A stretch of 9,019 nucleotides of DNA from DASYAN01 sp036501345 (lineage in GTDB: Bacteria; Chloroflexota; Ktedonobacteria; Ktedonobacterales; Ktedonobacteraceae): contig DASYAN010000480.1 of the NCBI GenBank assembly GCA_036501345.1, positions 1 to 9,019 of the forward strand. Reading direction: 5' to 3'. The notes beneath the pieces were generated by a model. The model ran no database searches. It was not told the DNA's origin and was given only the letters and a program-made list of their open reading frames with translations. A program made the translations under genes and the position numbers. Positions 1 to 6,257 of this stretch are shown piece by piece. Within the stretch, counting starts at the first letter, position 1, and each line of letters opens with the position of its first letter.

Positions 1-4
1 CATA

Positions 5-56
5 GTCGGTTTCCAGAAAAATTGTCCTGTTGAGACGATTCAAAATGGAAACCGAC
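5..56. repeat. Nested inverted repeat (potential hairpin or cruciform)
   Basis: An 11-bp perfect inverted repeat has arms at 5-15 (GTCGGTTTCCA) and 46-56 (TGGAAACCGAC). Inside it a second pairing of 7 bp, with one T-G wobble, joins 20-26 to 34-40 around a 7-nt loop. Together they could form one long two-tier stem. It lies 46 bases beyond the stop codon of the minus-strand DUF2079 gene, so it could end or stabilise that transcript, but there is no T-tract on either strand. It could also be the end of a repeat or small element cut off by the window edge. The pairing is read directly; the role is unknown. Confidence 0.6.
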
Positions 57-101
57 CTTGACCTGCTTTTGTGCTATACCCCAATGCTCGTAAGTCCCTT
101 A

Positions 102-1862
102 TTAGAGAGCGGTCGAGGATGGTTGAGAGCAAACATTCCCCAACAGACTGGACAATACTGGTCCGGAGTTGTTATATGGGTCTTGTTCGTTGGTTGGACA
201 GGATACAGTGTCAGTCAAGGAAAGTCCACGTCCCAGGAGCAAGTAGCCATCTTGTGCAGCGATGATGCCATACTGACCGCTGGACAGTGTGCTCTTTACA
301 GCCTGAAGGTAATCATGAAAACTGTAATATGGGTAAACATCGCTCGTCACATCCAGAAAAACATACTGCGCTTGATCCACTGCATAGGGGAATAAATAGA
401 TATCTGAACGGTGACTGAGATGTGGAACGAGTTGCGATTGTGCCGAGACAGATACATCTGTCGGTATCTCGTCAATGAGTTGCTGAGCTAGTGCTGTATG
501 TGCAGATTGAGTTGGCCAACTGAAGCCTTGCGAGAATGGCATATGTCCATGATAGTAGAAATCGGATCGGACAGAGCTAAAAAGGACAAGTCCGAGGAGC
601 ACTGCCAGAATGCCGCCTTTCATAAAATCCGTATACCGCCAAATGGGAAAATATAGATGAGCATTTCTTAGAGCCTGCCGAGTTTTCTCTGTGACTGGTT
701 TCCAGTTGATCTTAATCAGGCGGGCTAGCCAGAGCAAGAGGACAAGTGTTTCGATCGTGGCAATGATCAGTATTGGTACGATCTCGGCATTGTACTGATA
801 GAGTCCACTGTACATGTCTTTACTCGAACTCGTCAGATTAATCAGCAGTGAGGGCACTGTCATGATGAGCACCCAGGGAGCCAGAAGCGGCAAATAGATA
901 GCTGGAGAGAAGAGAACATGCAGATAGGCGAAGTGATCTTTCTCCAGAACGTACTGCCTGAAGAAAGCCCCAGGGTCATGGAAGATACTGATCACGGCTT
1001 GCACCGGACCCTGGCCTAGATCAGTATACCGTGAAATGAGCAATGGTTGCCCTGTGGGACTGAAATGAGGCATGATTACATAAAATGCTAAACAGAACCA
1101 GAGTAGTCCTGAGAGCATCAGTGTTAACCCGACGCGCCAGCGGCGCTGGAAAAGCATTGACCATATGCCAAACATGGCGATCACCAGTGGGATCTCTTCT
1201 TTACAGGCCATTGACAGGAATGCACAGACAAAGAGCCATCCTGTCCGACGTGTATACAGGAAATAAAATGTGAAAAGCAACAGCGAAGCGGTGAACGTCA
1301 CGGCATGAAAATCAGAGACCGTAGCCTGTTGCTGGGCTGGATAGAGAAGATAGAGCAGTGCAATGGCAACTGCTGCCAGTTCATTGCGCAAGCGCAAGCG
1401 GGCAAGCCAGAAGGCTGGATAAGCTCCAGCTGCGACAACGATCGTTTGGAGGACCAGTAACGTTCGAGGATCTGGCCAAAGTAAATAGAGCAACGAAATT
1501 GGAAACAGAATGGGCTCGACGTGAATAGCCAGACGTGTGATCCCTTCAGAACTTGCACAGTTGGTGTCAGAGATCGTGTTGCAAATCGTTTGGTGCAAGA
1601 TCTGTCCATGCACAGTACTCCAGATAGCCTGATCCATAATACCCAGGTCTTCTGCATTGGTAGCATAGGCTGCCTGCAGATGAGTTAAGTAGCAAATAAA
1701 GAAACCGCTGAAAAGCAAAAAGACGAGTGTGACCAAGCTGAATGCAAACCAAAAAAGACGTGTATGTGCCAGTGGCTCTGGTGCTGGATACAAATATAGC
1801 CGCTTCCACAGCACACGTAAACGCTTGTGCAATGGAACGGGAGATATAGGGTGTACTTTCAT
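102..1862 (-). CDS. DUF2079 family polytopic membrane protein
   Basis: A 586-residue integral membrane protein of the DUF2079 family. The family is thought to be distantly related to GT-C type glycosyltransferases, but its reaction is not established. A first long hydrophobic segment spans about residues 36-60, followed by family-like motifs: DLGIMDQ (72-78) with a Trp at 81, HVEP (113-117 region), SDFH (183-186) and KEE (221-223). Further membrane segments lie around 120-150, 162-175, 188-203, 209-235, 245-263, 320-342, 360-380 and 416-430. The C-terminal part (about 460-545) is a soluble-looking region with the family pattern VSAQSQLVPHLSHR. The ATG start is supported by a GGAAGGA ribosome site at 1873-1879. 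The gene lies downstream of polA on the same strand but 469 bases away, so it is probably transcribed on its own. Family assignment is confident; substrate and pathway are unknown, perhaps cell-envelope glycosylation. Confidence 0.9.
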   Translation of the reverse strand: MKVHPISPVPLHKRLRVLWKRLYLYPAPEPLAHTRLFWFAFSLVTLVFLLFSGFFICYLTHLQAAYATNAEDLGIMDQAIWSTVHGQILHQTICNTISDTNCASSEGITRLAIHVEPILFPISLLYLLWPDPRTLLVLQTIVVAAGAYPAFWLARLRLRNELAAVAIALLYLLYPAQQQATVSDFHAVTFTASLLLFTFYFLYTRRTGWLFVCAFLSMACKEEIPLVIAMFGIWSMLFQRRWRVGLTLMLSGLLWFCLAFYVIMPHFSPTGQPLLISRYTDLGQGPVQAVISIFHDPGAFFRQYVLEKDHFAYLHVLFSPAIYLPLLAPWVLIMTVPSLLINLTSSSKDMYSGLYQYNAEIVPILIIATIETLVLLLWLARLIKINWKPVTEKTRQALRNAHLYFPIWRYTDFMKGGILAVLLGLVLFSSVRSDFYYHGHMPFSQGFSWPTQSAHTALAQQLIDEIPTDVSVSAQSQLVPHLSHRSDIYLFPYAVDQAQYVFLDVTSDVYPYYSFHDYLQAVKSTLSSGQYGIIAAQDGYLLLGRGLSLTDTVSCPTNEQDPYNNSGPVLSSLLGNVCSQPSSTAL

Positions 1863-1992
1863 TGATCAGATTTCCTTCCACTTCTACTTTTGTTTGGAAC
1901 CAAACACACTCCAAATATTGTGTATGAGGTTTTTGAAACTGTAAAGCTAGTTAAATTTATCTGATAAAGAAATCACTCTTTGTATTGATAAA

Positions 1993-2020
1993 TATATATG
2001 CTCTACAGTAATTTTTGTAA
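1993..2020 (-). promoter_or_regulatory. Candidate sigma-70-type promoter for the DUF2079 gene
   Basis: Reading the minus strand, TTACAA (2015-2020) and TATATA (1993-1998) are separated by 16 bases in an AT-rich stretch, about 130 bases before the DUF2079 start codon. The match to the bacterial -35/-10 consensus is moderate and AT-rich DNA gives chance matches. It is the best candidate in the spacer. Confidence 0.35.
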
Positions 2021-2064
2021 CATACCGATATGACTACTTGTATACCCTCTTGAAACGGAAATAG

Positions 2065-2244
2065 CAATCATTGCTATACAGATTGAGACAGAAGTCCTAC
2101 GGAAGTGTACGGATAGGGTATGGGAAGAAGCTTCTAGTGTTGCAGGTGCGGTACATAGCTCTCCGTGCTTTGGAGCTGGATGATGTTCGTCGTTCTTTTC
2201 CCAAGAGTACTCGACCTGTGAAATTGCTCGATATCACAAGCTGA
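2065..2244 (+). pseudogene. Possible decayed coding remnant
   Basis: One plus-strand frame is open from just after a TAG at 2062-2064 to a TGA at 2242-2244. The second half reads like protein: it includes ALRALELDDVRRSFPKSTRP and ends with a charged stretch. There is no ATG and no ribosome site, only internal TTG/GTG codons, and no family is recognised. It may be the C-terminal tail of a lost gene or a chance open frame. Confidence 0.2.
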
Positions 2245-2331
2245 ACTAAGAGTCGTCAGTCTAGATTTTTGTCAGTCTTTCAAGCCCAATTCCTAGCCAG
2301 CGGGAAAAGCAATTTCGCAGGCCGAAATAGA

Positions 2332-5300
2332 TTACGCCATCGGTTCCGCTGTATACCAATTTCTCCCCACCTTCATCTCCACCTTAATTGGTACCAGCAA
2401 CCTCTGGTCAACATGCTCCATCATCATTTTAATCAGCTTTTTGGCACGGTCAAGCTCCTCAACAGGGACCTCAAAGACCAGTTCATCATGCACTTGCAGA
2501 ATCATGCGTGTCTTCATGTGATTTTCTTTCAGAGTGTGCTGTAGTTGCAACATGGCGCGTTTAATCAGGTCAGCGTTGGAGCCCTGGATTGGCATGTTGA
2601 TGGCTTCACGTTCTAACGCTTGGCGCTCGGTATACGAGAGAGCATGCATGTCCGGGAAGAAGCGCTTGCGACCATACAGCGTATTGACATAGCCCTGTGT
2701 GCGAGCTTGCTGCAATGTGCTATCGACATAGACTTTGATATTTGGGAAGGTTTCGTGATAGTGCTTGATAAACTCAGCAGATTCCGCATTGCTCATGCCG
2801 GTTACCTGGGAGAGACCAAATGCCGATTGTCCATAGAGCACTGCGTAGACCACCGTCTTGGCTAGACGACGTTGATCCTTTGTCACCTCTTCTACTGGGA
2901 CCCCAAAGAGCGAGGAGGCTGTGATCATGTGGATATCTTCGTCGTTTTTGAAGGCTTCGACCAGACGTGGCTCGTGAGTAATCCCCGACAGGATACGTAA
3001 CTCAAACTGTGAGTAATCAACAGTGAGCAGCACATAGCTTGGATCGGCAATGAAGGCGCGACGTATCTGGCGACCAAGTTCGGTACGCACCGGGATATTC
3101 TGCAAGTTGGGATTACTTGACGACAGGCGACCGCTGGACGCAATGGTCTGATTGAATGATGTATGAATTCGCCCGGTTGTGGAATCCATCAATTGCAGCA
3201 GGCCATCGATGTAGGTCGACTTGAGTTTATTCAATTGGCGATATTCCAACAAATGATCGACGATAGCATGTTTACCACGCAGACTTTCGATCACATCAAC
3301 ATTGACCGAATAACCCGTCTTAGTCTTCTTACCAGTTGGCAATTTTAACTCAACGAAAAGCACCTCCGCAAGCTGTTTGGTCGAATTGATATTAAAGCGA
3401 TGACCAACAGCATCGTAAATCTCTTGTTCAACGGCATTCAATTGATCTTTTAGTGTTTCGCCAAACTGACGTAAGAAATCCGCATCTAGAGCCACACCAT
3501 ACAGTTCCATCTGCATAAGTACAGAGATCAACGGCAGTTCAATATTAGTATACAAGTCTATTAAACTATGTTGCTGCAACTCAGTTCTGATAGGCTCAAC
3601 TAGGCGCAAGGTCATATCCGCATCGGCACCAGCATAATCAGCAGCCTTGCGTACTGGCACCTGGGCCATACTAATCATCTTACTACCAGTGCCAATCAGA
3701 TCACTAATTGGCGTCATGACATAGCCGAGACGTTGAAATGCTTGGTCCTTGAGACCGAGTCCACGTCTGCCGGGATCTGTCAAATAGGCACCGAGCATGG
3801 TATCGAATGCAAGACCCTGCACATTCACGCCATAACGCGCAAAAATTGCCAGATCATATTTTGCATTATGCATATATTTGTGGATGGTCTTGTCCTCCAG
3901 CACTGGCTTGAGATGTTCTAATACATAGGGCAGCGGTAATTGTGGACCAGGTTCCTGCCCATCGAGTGCCGTAGTATGCCCAACCGGTATATAGTAGGCC
4001 TCACCCGGTGCCATCGCCAAAGAGCAACCCACGAGAGCAGCCAAGCGAGGTTCTTCAGAAGAAGTCTCCGTATCAAGGGCAAAAGCACCTGCTTCATAAA
4101 GACTCTTAATCAGGACATGCAAACCCTCTTCGGTATTCACAACCATCGTATTTGTCTGCTGACGTGCCTCGCCGTCGAGGAAAATGGTTGTCTCGTTGGG
4201 TGTGGGCAAATGCAGTTTATGCACTACCTCGCTATGGGGTTCTGCGACATCAAACAGACTCAATTGCAATGGTCCATTCTCACTTGCACCTGGTGTGCTA
4301 CTGGATGTCTGAGCAGCGCCAGCTATTTTAGTGGCAGCGAGGCTAGGAGTAGGTCCATCGGTAACATTCAATGAGACTTCACCAGGTGGCGAAGGGGGGG
4401 GCATGATAGGCACAACACCGATCGGAGGTGCATAGAGCAGATTCTCAGTCTCGGTTATGACATGTCCATTTTTCTCACTTATTGCTATGTCAGTATTATC
4501 AGCCGATGCTGTTTTAGAAGTTTGGTCAGATGAAGTATTAATACCTAGTTGGCGGAAAAGTGCAAGCACACGTTCAACCAAGGTACGAAACTCTAGCTGG
4601 CGAAAAAGTGCCAATACCTTTTCACTATCGACGTGAGTCAGCTGACAAGCATCAAGATCTAGCTGTACGGGCACATCCAGTACAATAGTCGCAAGGAACT
4701 TACTTTGGCGAGCCTGCTCTGTAGCTTCGCGCAGCAAGTTTTGTTCCTTCGGTTTTAGCTTATCAACATGAGCCAAAATAGTTTCTAAGTCACCATATTC
4801 CGCAAGCAAACGGGAGGCTGTCTTTTCGCCAATACCGGGAACGCCAGGAATGTTGTCGGACTTGTCACCAACCAACCCTTTAAAATCAGGTAGTTTTAGT
4901 GGAACGAAGCCATAGCGAGCTTCAACCTCAGCTTGATTATATTCAGTCACCTCTGAAATCCCACGCTTGGCCACCTTCACCAGCACATGATCCTTGACCA
5001 ATTGCAGCGTATCCATATCACCTGTGTAAATAATCGTATCGACACCCAGCTGATCAGCTTGGACCGAAAGTGTGCCCAATAAATCATCTGCCTCAAAACC
5101 ATCCTTTTCATAAATCTGGATACCAAAGGACTCCACTACCTCGTGAATACGAGCAAACTGTGGCTTCATATTATCTGGCAGCGCGGGGCGATGAGCCTTA
5201 TAAAGTGTATATTCGGTGTGCCGAAAGGTCGGCGATGGCCGATCAAAAGTAACAGCGATATAATCGGGCTTCTCTTCCAGTAGTGCCTTCATCAGCATCG

Positions 5301-5439
5301 ATGTGAAGCCAAAGGTAGCATTCACTGGCTCTCCTGAGCTGGTCGAAAGATCCTCCGGTATTGCGTGAAAAGCGCGATGGATAATGGCATGTCCATCAAT
5401 AAGGACCAGTTTTTTACGTTTGATTTCATTAGTTGTCAC
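2332..5439 (-). CDS. polA: DNA polymerase I with 5' nuclease, 3'-5' exonuclease and polymerase domains
   Basis: Family A DNA polymerase that removes RNA primers and fills gaps in replication and repair. With the GTG start at 5437-5439 it has 1035 residues, longer than E. coli (928) or Taq (832). That GTG follows an AGAGGGG ribosome site (5448-5454) by 8 bases; an in-frame TTG at 5458-5460 has no such site. Residues about 8-290 form the 5' nuclease, with GFEADD, GDMD, and GDKSDN followed by a helix-hairpin-helix. Residues about 299-428 are a low-complexity, Pro/Ser/Thr-rich linker containing QLSLF (392-396). The proofreading domain keeps its metal ligands: DTE (456-458), N525/D529 and Y602/D606. 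The polymerase domain has motif A DYSQFELR (808-815), motif B beginning RRLAK with Tyr865, and motif C QVHDE (982-986). All three activities should therefore be present. Odd points are a 16-residue duplication at the end of the nuclease domain, Phe in motif A and Tyr in motif B. No clear promoter was found upstream. Confidence 0.97.
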   Translation of the reverse strand: MTTNEIKRKKLVLIDGHAIIHRAFHAIPEDLSTSSGEPVNATFGFTSMLMKALLEEKPDYIAVTFDRPSPTFRHTEYTLYKAHRPALPDNMKPQFARIHEVVESFGIQIYEKDGFEADDLLGTLSVQADQLGVDTIIYTGDMDTLQLVKDHVLVKVAKRGISEVTEYNQAEVEARYGFVPLKLPDFKGLVGDKSDNIPGVPGIGEKTASRLLAEYGDLETILAHVDKLKPKEQNLLREATEQARQSKFLATIVLDVPVQLDLDACQLTHVDSEKVLALFRQLEFRTLVERVLALFRQLGINTSSDQTSKTASADNTDIAISEKNGHVITETENLLYAPPIGVVPIMPPPSPPGEVSLNVTDGPTPSLAATKIAGAAQTSSSTPGASENGPLQLSLFDVAEPHSEVVHKLHLPTPNETTIFLDGEARQQTNTMVVNTEEGLHVLIKSLYEAGAFALDTETSSEEPRLAALVGCSLAMAPGEAYYIPVGHTTALDGQEPGPQLPLPYVLEHLKPVLEDKTIHKYMHNAKYDLAIFARYGVNVQGLAFDTMLGAYLTDPGRRGLGLKDQAFQRLGYVMTPISDLIGTGSKMISMAQVPVRKAADYAGADADMTLRLVEPIRTELQQHSLIDLYTNIELPLISVLMQMELYGVALDADFLRQFGETLKDQLNAVEQEIYDAVGHRFNINSTKQLAEVLFVELKLPTGKKTKTGYSVNVDVIESLRGKHAIVDHLLEYRQLNKLKSTYIDGLLQLMDSTTGRIHTSFNQTIASSGRLSSSNPNLQNIPVRTELGRQIRRAFIADPSYVLLTVDYSQFELRILSGITHEPRLVEAFKNDEDIHMITASSLFGVPVEEVTKDQRRLAKTVVYAVLYGQSAFGLSQVTGMSNAESAEFIKHYHETFPNIKVYVDSTLQQARTQGYVNTLYGRKRFFPDMHALSYTERQALEREAINMPIQGSNADLIKRAMLQLQHTLKENHMKTRMILQVHDELVFEVPVEELDRAKKLIKMMMEHVDQRLLVPIKVEMKVGRNWYTAEPMA
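4546..4623 (-). repeat. Tandem 48-bp duplication inside polA
   Basis: The segment encoding EKVLALFRQL is followed 16 codons later by ERVLALFRQL. The best-conserved 19-base core, from GCACTTTT to the CTAG end, matches at 17 positions between copies. It falls where the 5' nuclease domain ends and the linker begins. Reading frame is kept, so it adds one extra turn of sequence rather than breaking the gene. Confidence 0.8.
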
Positions 5440-5668
5440 AAATTTAACCCCTCTTGACAATCTATTCCCAGCTTCGTGGCAGAAAATGGTAACAGCCTTT
5501 TTTGAACTTTGTGGTTTGTTCTTGCTTTATTTTAGTATGTTTGGGCCGAGATGTATAGTATAGTTAACTGACAGGCGGTGTTGTAGTGTTGTCGTGCGAT
5601 GTCACAGGCATGGGTTCATGAGTTCTACAAAGTGGTATAGCACCCCACAAAAACAAGCGTTGCGTACT

Positions 5669-5716
5669 ATACCCCTATACCTGTATACCTGCATACCTGC
5701 ATACCTGCATACCTGC
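5669..5716. repeat. Six tandem 8-bp units (ATACCTGC type)
   Basis: The units are ATACCCCT, ATACCTGT and then four identical copies of ATACCTGC, directly abutting. The array ends 7 bases before the TTGACG box of the HTH gene. It could be a set of protein-binding sites or a short tandem repeat grown by polymerase slippage. The outermost units at the left are the diverged ones. Confidence 0.9.
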
Positions 5717-5723
5717 AGTCAGA

Positions 5724-5755
5724 TTGACGAGTCTTCAGTACGCCCTGAAGATAAT
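5724..5755 (+). promoter_or_regulatory. Promoter-like element with long spacer and internal dyad (MerR-type layout)
   Basis: TTGACG (5724-5729) and GATAAT (5750-5755) each match the sigma-70 consensus at five of six positions but are 20 bases apart, longer than the usual 17. The spacer holds a perfect 7-bp inverted repeat, TCTTCAG (5732-5738) and CTGAAGA (5745-5751), separated by 6 bases. Known MerR-family promoters have 19-20 bp spacers with the operator dyad between the two boxes. The downstream gene encodes a protein with a MerR/excisionase-like HTH, so autoregulation is a reasonable inference. No binding data are available. Confidence 0.45.
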
Positions 5756-5792
5756 TCATAAGATCCATTGCAAGAAATTAAAGGGGGACATT

Positions 5793-6056
5793 ATGTCTCT
5801 CGAAAGTAATTTTATATTAGAAAGGCACCATGCAGGTGCAGGAGATAAAACCATGGCAGATGATGAGCAGAGAGAAGAATTATTAACTGTACGCGAAGTT
5901 GCAAAGAGACTGCGTGTCGATGATACAACTGTACGCCGCTGGATCAAAAGCGGAGCACTAGAGGCAATCACTTTGCCCCATCGGGGAAAACGGCAGGCAT
6001 ATCGTATCAAGCGATCAACGCTAGATATGTTGTTGAATGCAACCTTGCCCGAATAA
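5793..6056 (+). CDS. Small excisionase/MerR-like helix-turn-helix DNA-binding protein
   Basis: An 87-residue protein with one recognisable domain of the HTH_17 (excisionase/BldC-like) type. Residues 31-52 form the HTH (LTVREVAKRL then DDTTVRRWIKSG), followed by a wing-like stretch (about 53-72, with PHRGKRQAYRI) and a last helix. Proteins of this type bind DNA as small regulators or as recombination directionality factors; no integrase is nearby, so a regulator is more likely. The ATG at 5793 has an AAGGGGG site just upstream. A second in-frame ATG at 5853 has its own AGGAG site 8 bases away and would give a 67-residue form holding the whole HTH. The extra 20 N-terminal residues look unstructured. 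The epimerase-like gene follows 201 bases later on the same strand. Confidence 0.85.
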   Translation: MSLESNFILERHHAGAGDKTMADDEQREELLTVREVAKRLRVDDTTVRRWIKSGALEAITLPHRGKRQAYRIKRSTLDMLLNATLPE

Positions 6057-6193
6057 ACTCAATCAATGACTAATCCACCTTGGTCGATAGGAAAAGAAAG
6101 TACACTAGAAAAGAGAACCACACCAGCAAGATGCATCGACTCAATGCACACTATCACTAAACCAGTAACATACGCTTTACACATGCTAAGACA

Positions 6194-6256
6194 AAAGGAG
6201 GTGCAGCGCTGCTCTCCATCGCTGAATACAACGAGGTATCTGCGCTGCAAAATTGA
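6194..6256 (+). other. Perfect Shine-Dalgarno with possible 15-codon leader ORF
   Basis: AAAGGAGGTG at 6194-6203 is complementary over 10 bases to the usual 3' end of bacterial 16S rRNA. There is no ATG, GTG or TTG at a workable distance behind it. A CTG at 6209 sits 7 bases after GGAGG and opens a 15-codon frame (LLSIAEYNEVSALQN) ending in TGA at 6254-6256. The epimerase ATG starts at 6258, one base later, and has no good site of its own. Translational coupling is an inference; CTG starts are rare. Confidence 0.35.
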
Positions 6257-6257
6257 C

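Larger units (their letters stand above)
1863..2331. other. Intergenic spacer between polA and the DUF2079 gene
   Basis: This 469-base stretch has no convincing intact gene. The part next to the DUF2079 gene is AT-rich and holds a candidate minus-strand promoter (1993-2020). The centre has a 10-bp palindrome, AGAAGCTTCT (2126-2135), and a plus-strand frame open from 2065 to 2244 without an ATG. Close to the polA stop an 8-bp direct repeat, GTCAGTCT, occurs at 2255-2262 and 2271-2278. No hairpin followed by a T-tract is visible after polA, so its terminator was not located. Confidence 0.6.
5440..5792. other. Divergent regulatory region between polA and the HTH gene
   Basis: These 353 bases separate two genes transcribed away from each other. 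Seen in order: the polA ribosome site (5448-5454), an AT-rich stretch with TATACT-like boxes on the minus strand (5552-5562) but no matching -35, an inverted pair GGTATAG (5634-5640) and CTATACC (5667-5673), a six-copy octamer array (5669-5716), and a promoter-like element with a dyad (5724-5755) leading into the HTH gene. No further gene is visible. Confidence 0.65.

Noticed and set aside
30..395. Plus-strand open frame of 121 codons opposite the DUF2079 gene
   Set aside because: It has no ribosome site or family features and overlaps the 3' end of a clearly real gene on the other strand.
2126..2135. 10-bp palindrome AGAAGCTTCT as an operator
   Set aside because: It is isolated, not near a promoter-like element, and short palindromes occur by chance.
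3940..4374. Plus-strand open frame of 144 codons inside polA
   Set aside because: It is antisense to well-conserved Pol I sequence, has a Cys/His-rich composition typical of shadow frames and no ribosome site.
5552..5585. polA promoter with TATACT -10 box on the minus strand
   Set aside because: The -10-like boxes are good, but nothing resembling TTGACA lies 16-18 bases upstream, so it is not listed as a separate feature.
5669..5716. CRISPR array or replication-origin iterons
   Set aside because: The units are only 8 bp and abut without spacers; there are no cas genes, no DnaA-box cluster and no replication initiator gene here.
5793..6056. Excisionase of a prophage or integrative element
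   Set aside because: The HTH type is shared with excisionases, but no integrase, tRNA or attachment repeat is visible and the neighbours look like chromosomal genes.
6066..6257. 64-residue N-terminal extension of the epimerase frame
   Set aside because: The frame is open but no ribosome site precedes its ATGs, the sequence resembles no SDR N-terminus, and the Rossmann strand begins at the ATG at 6258.
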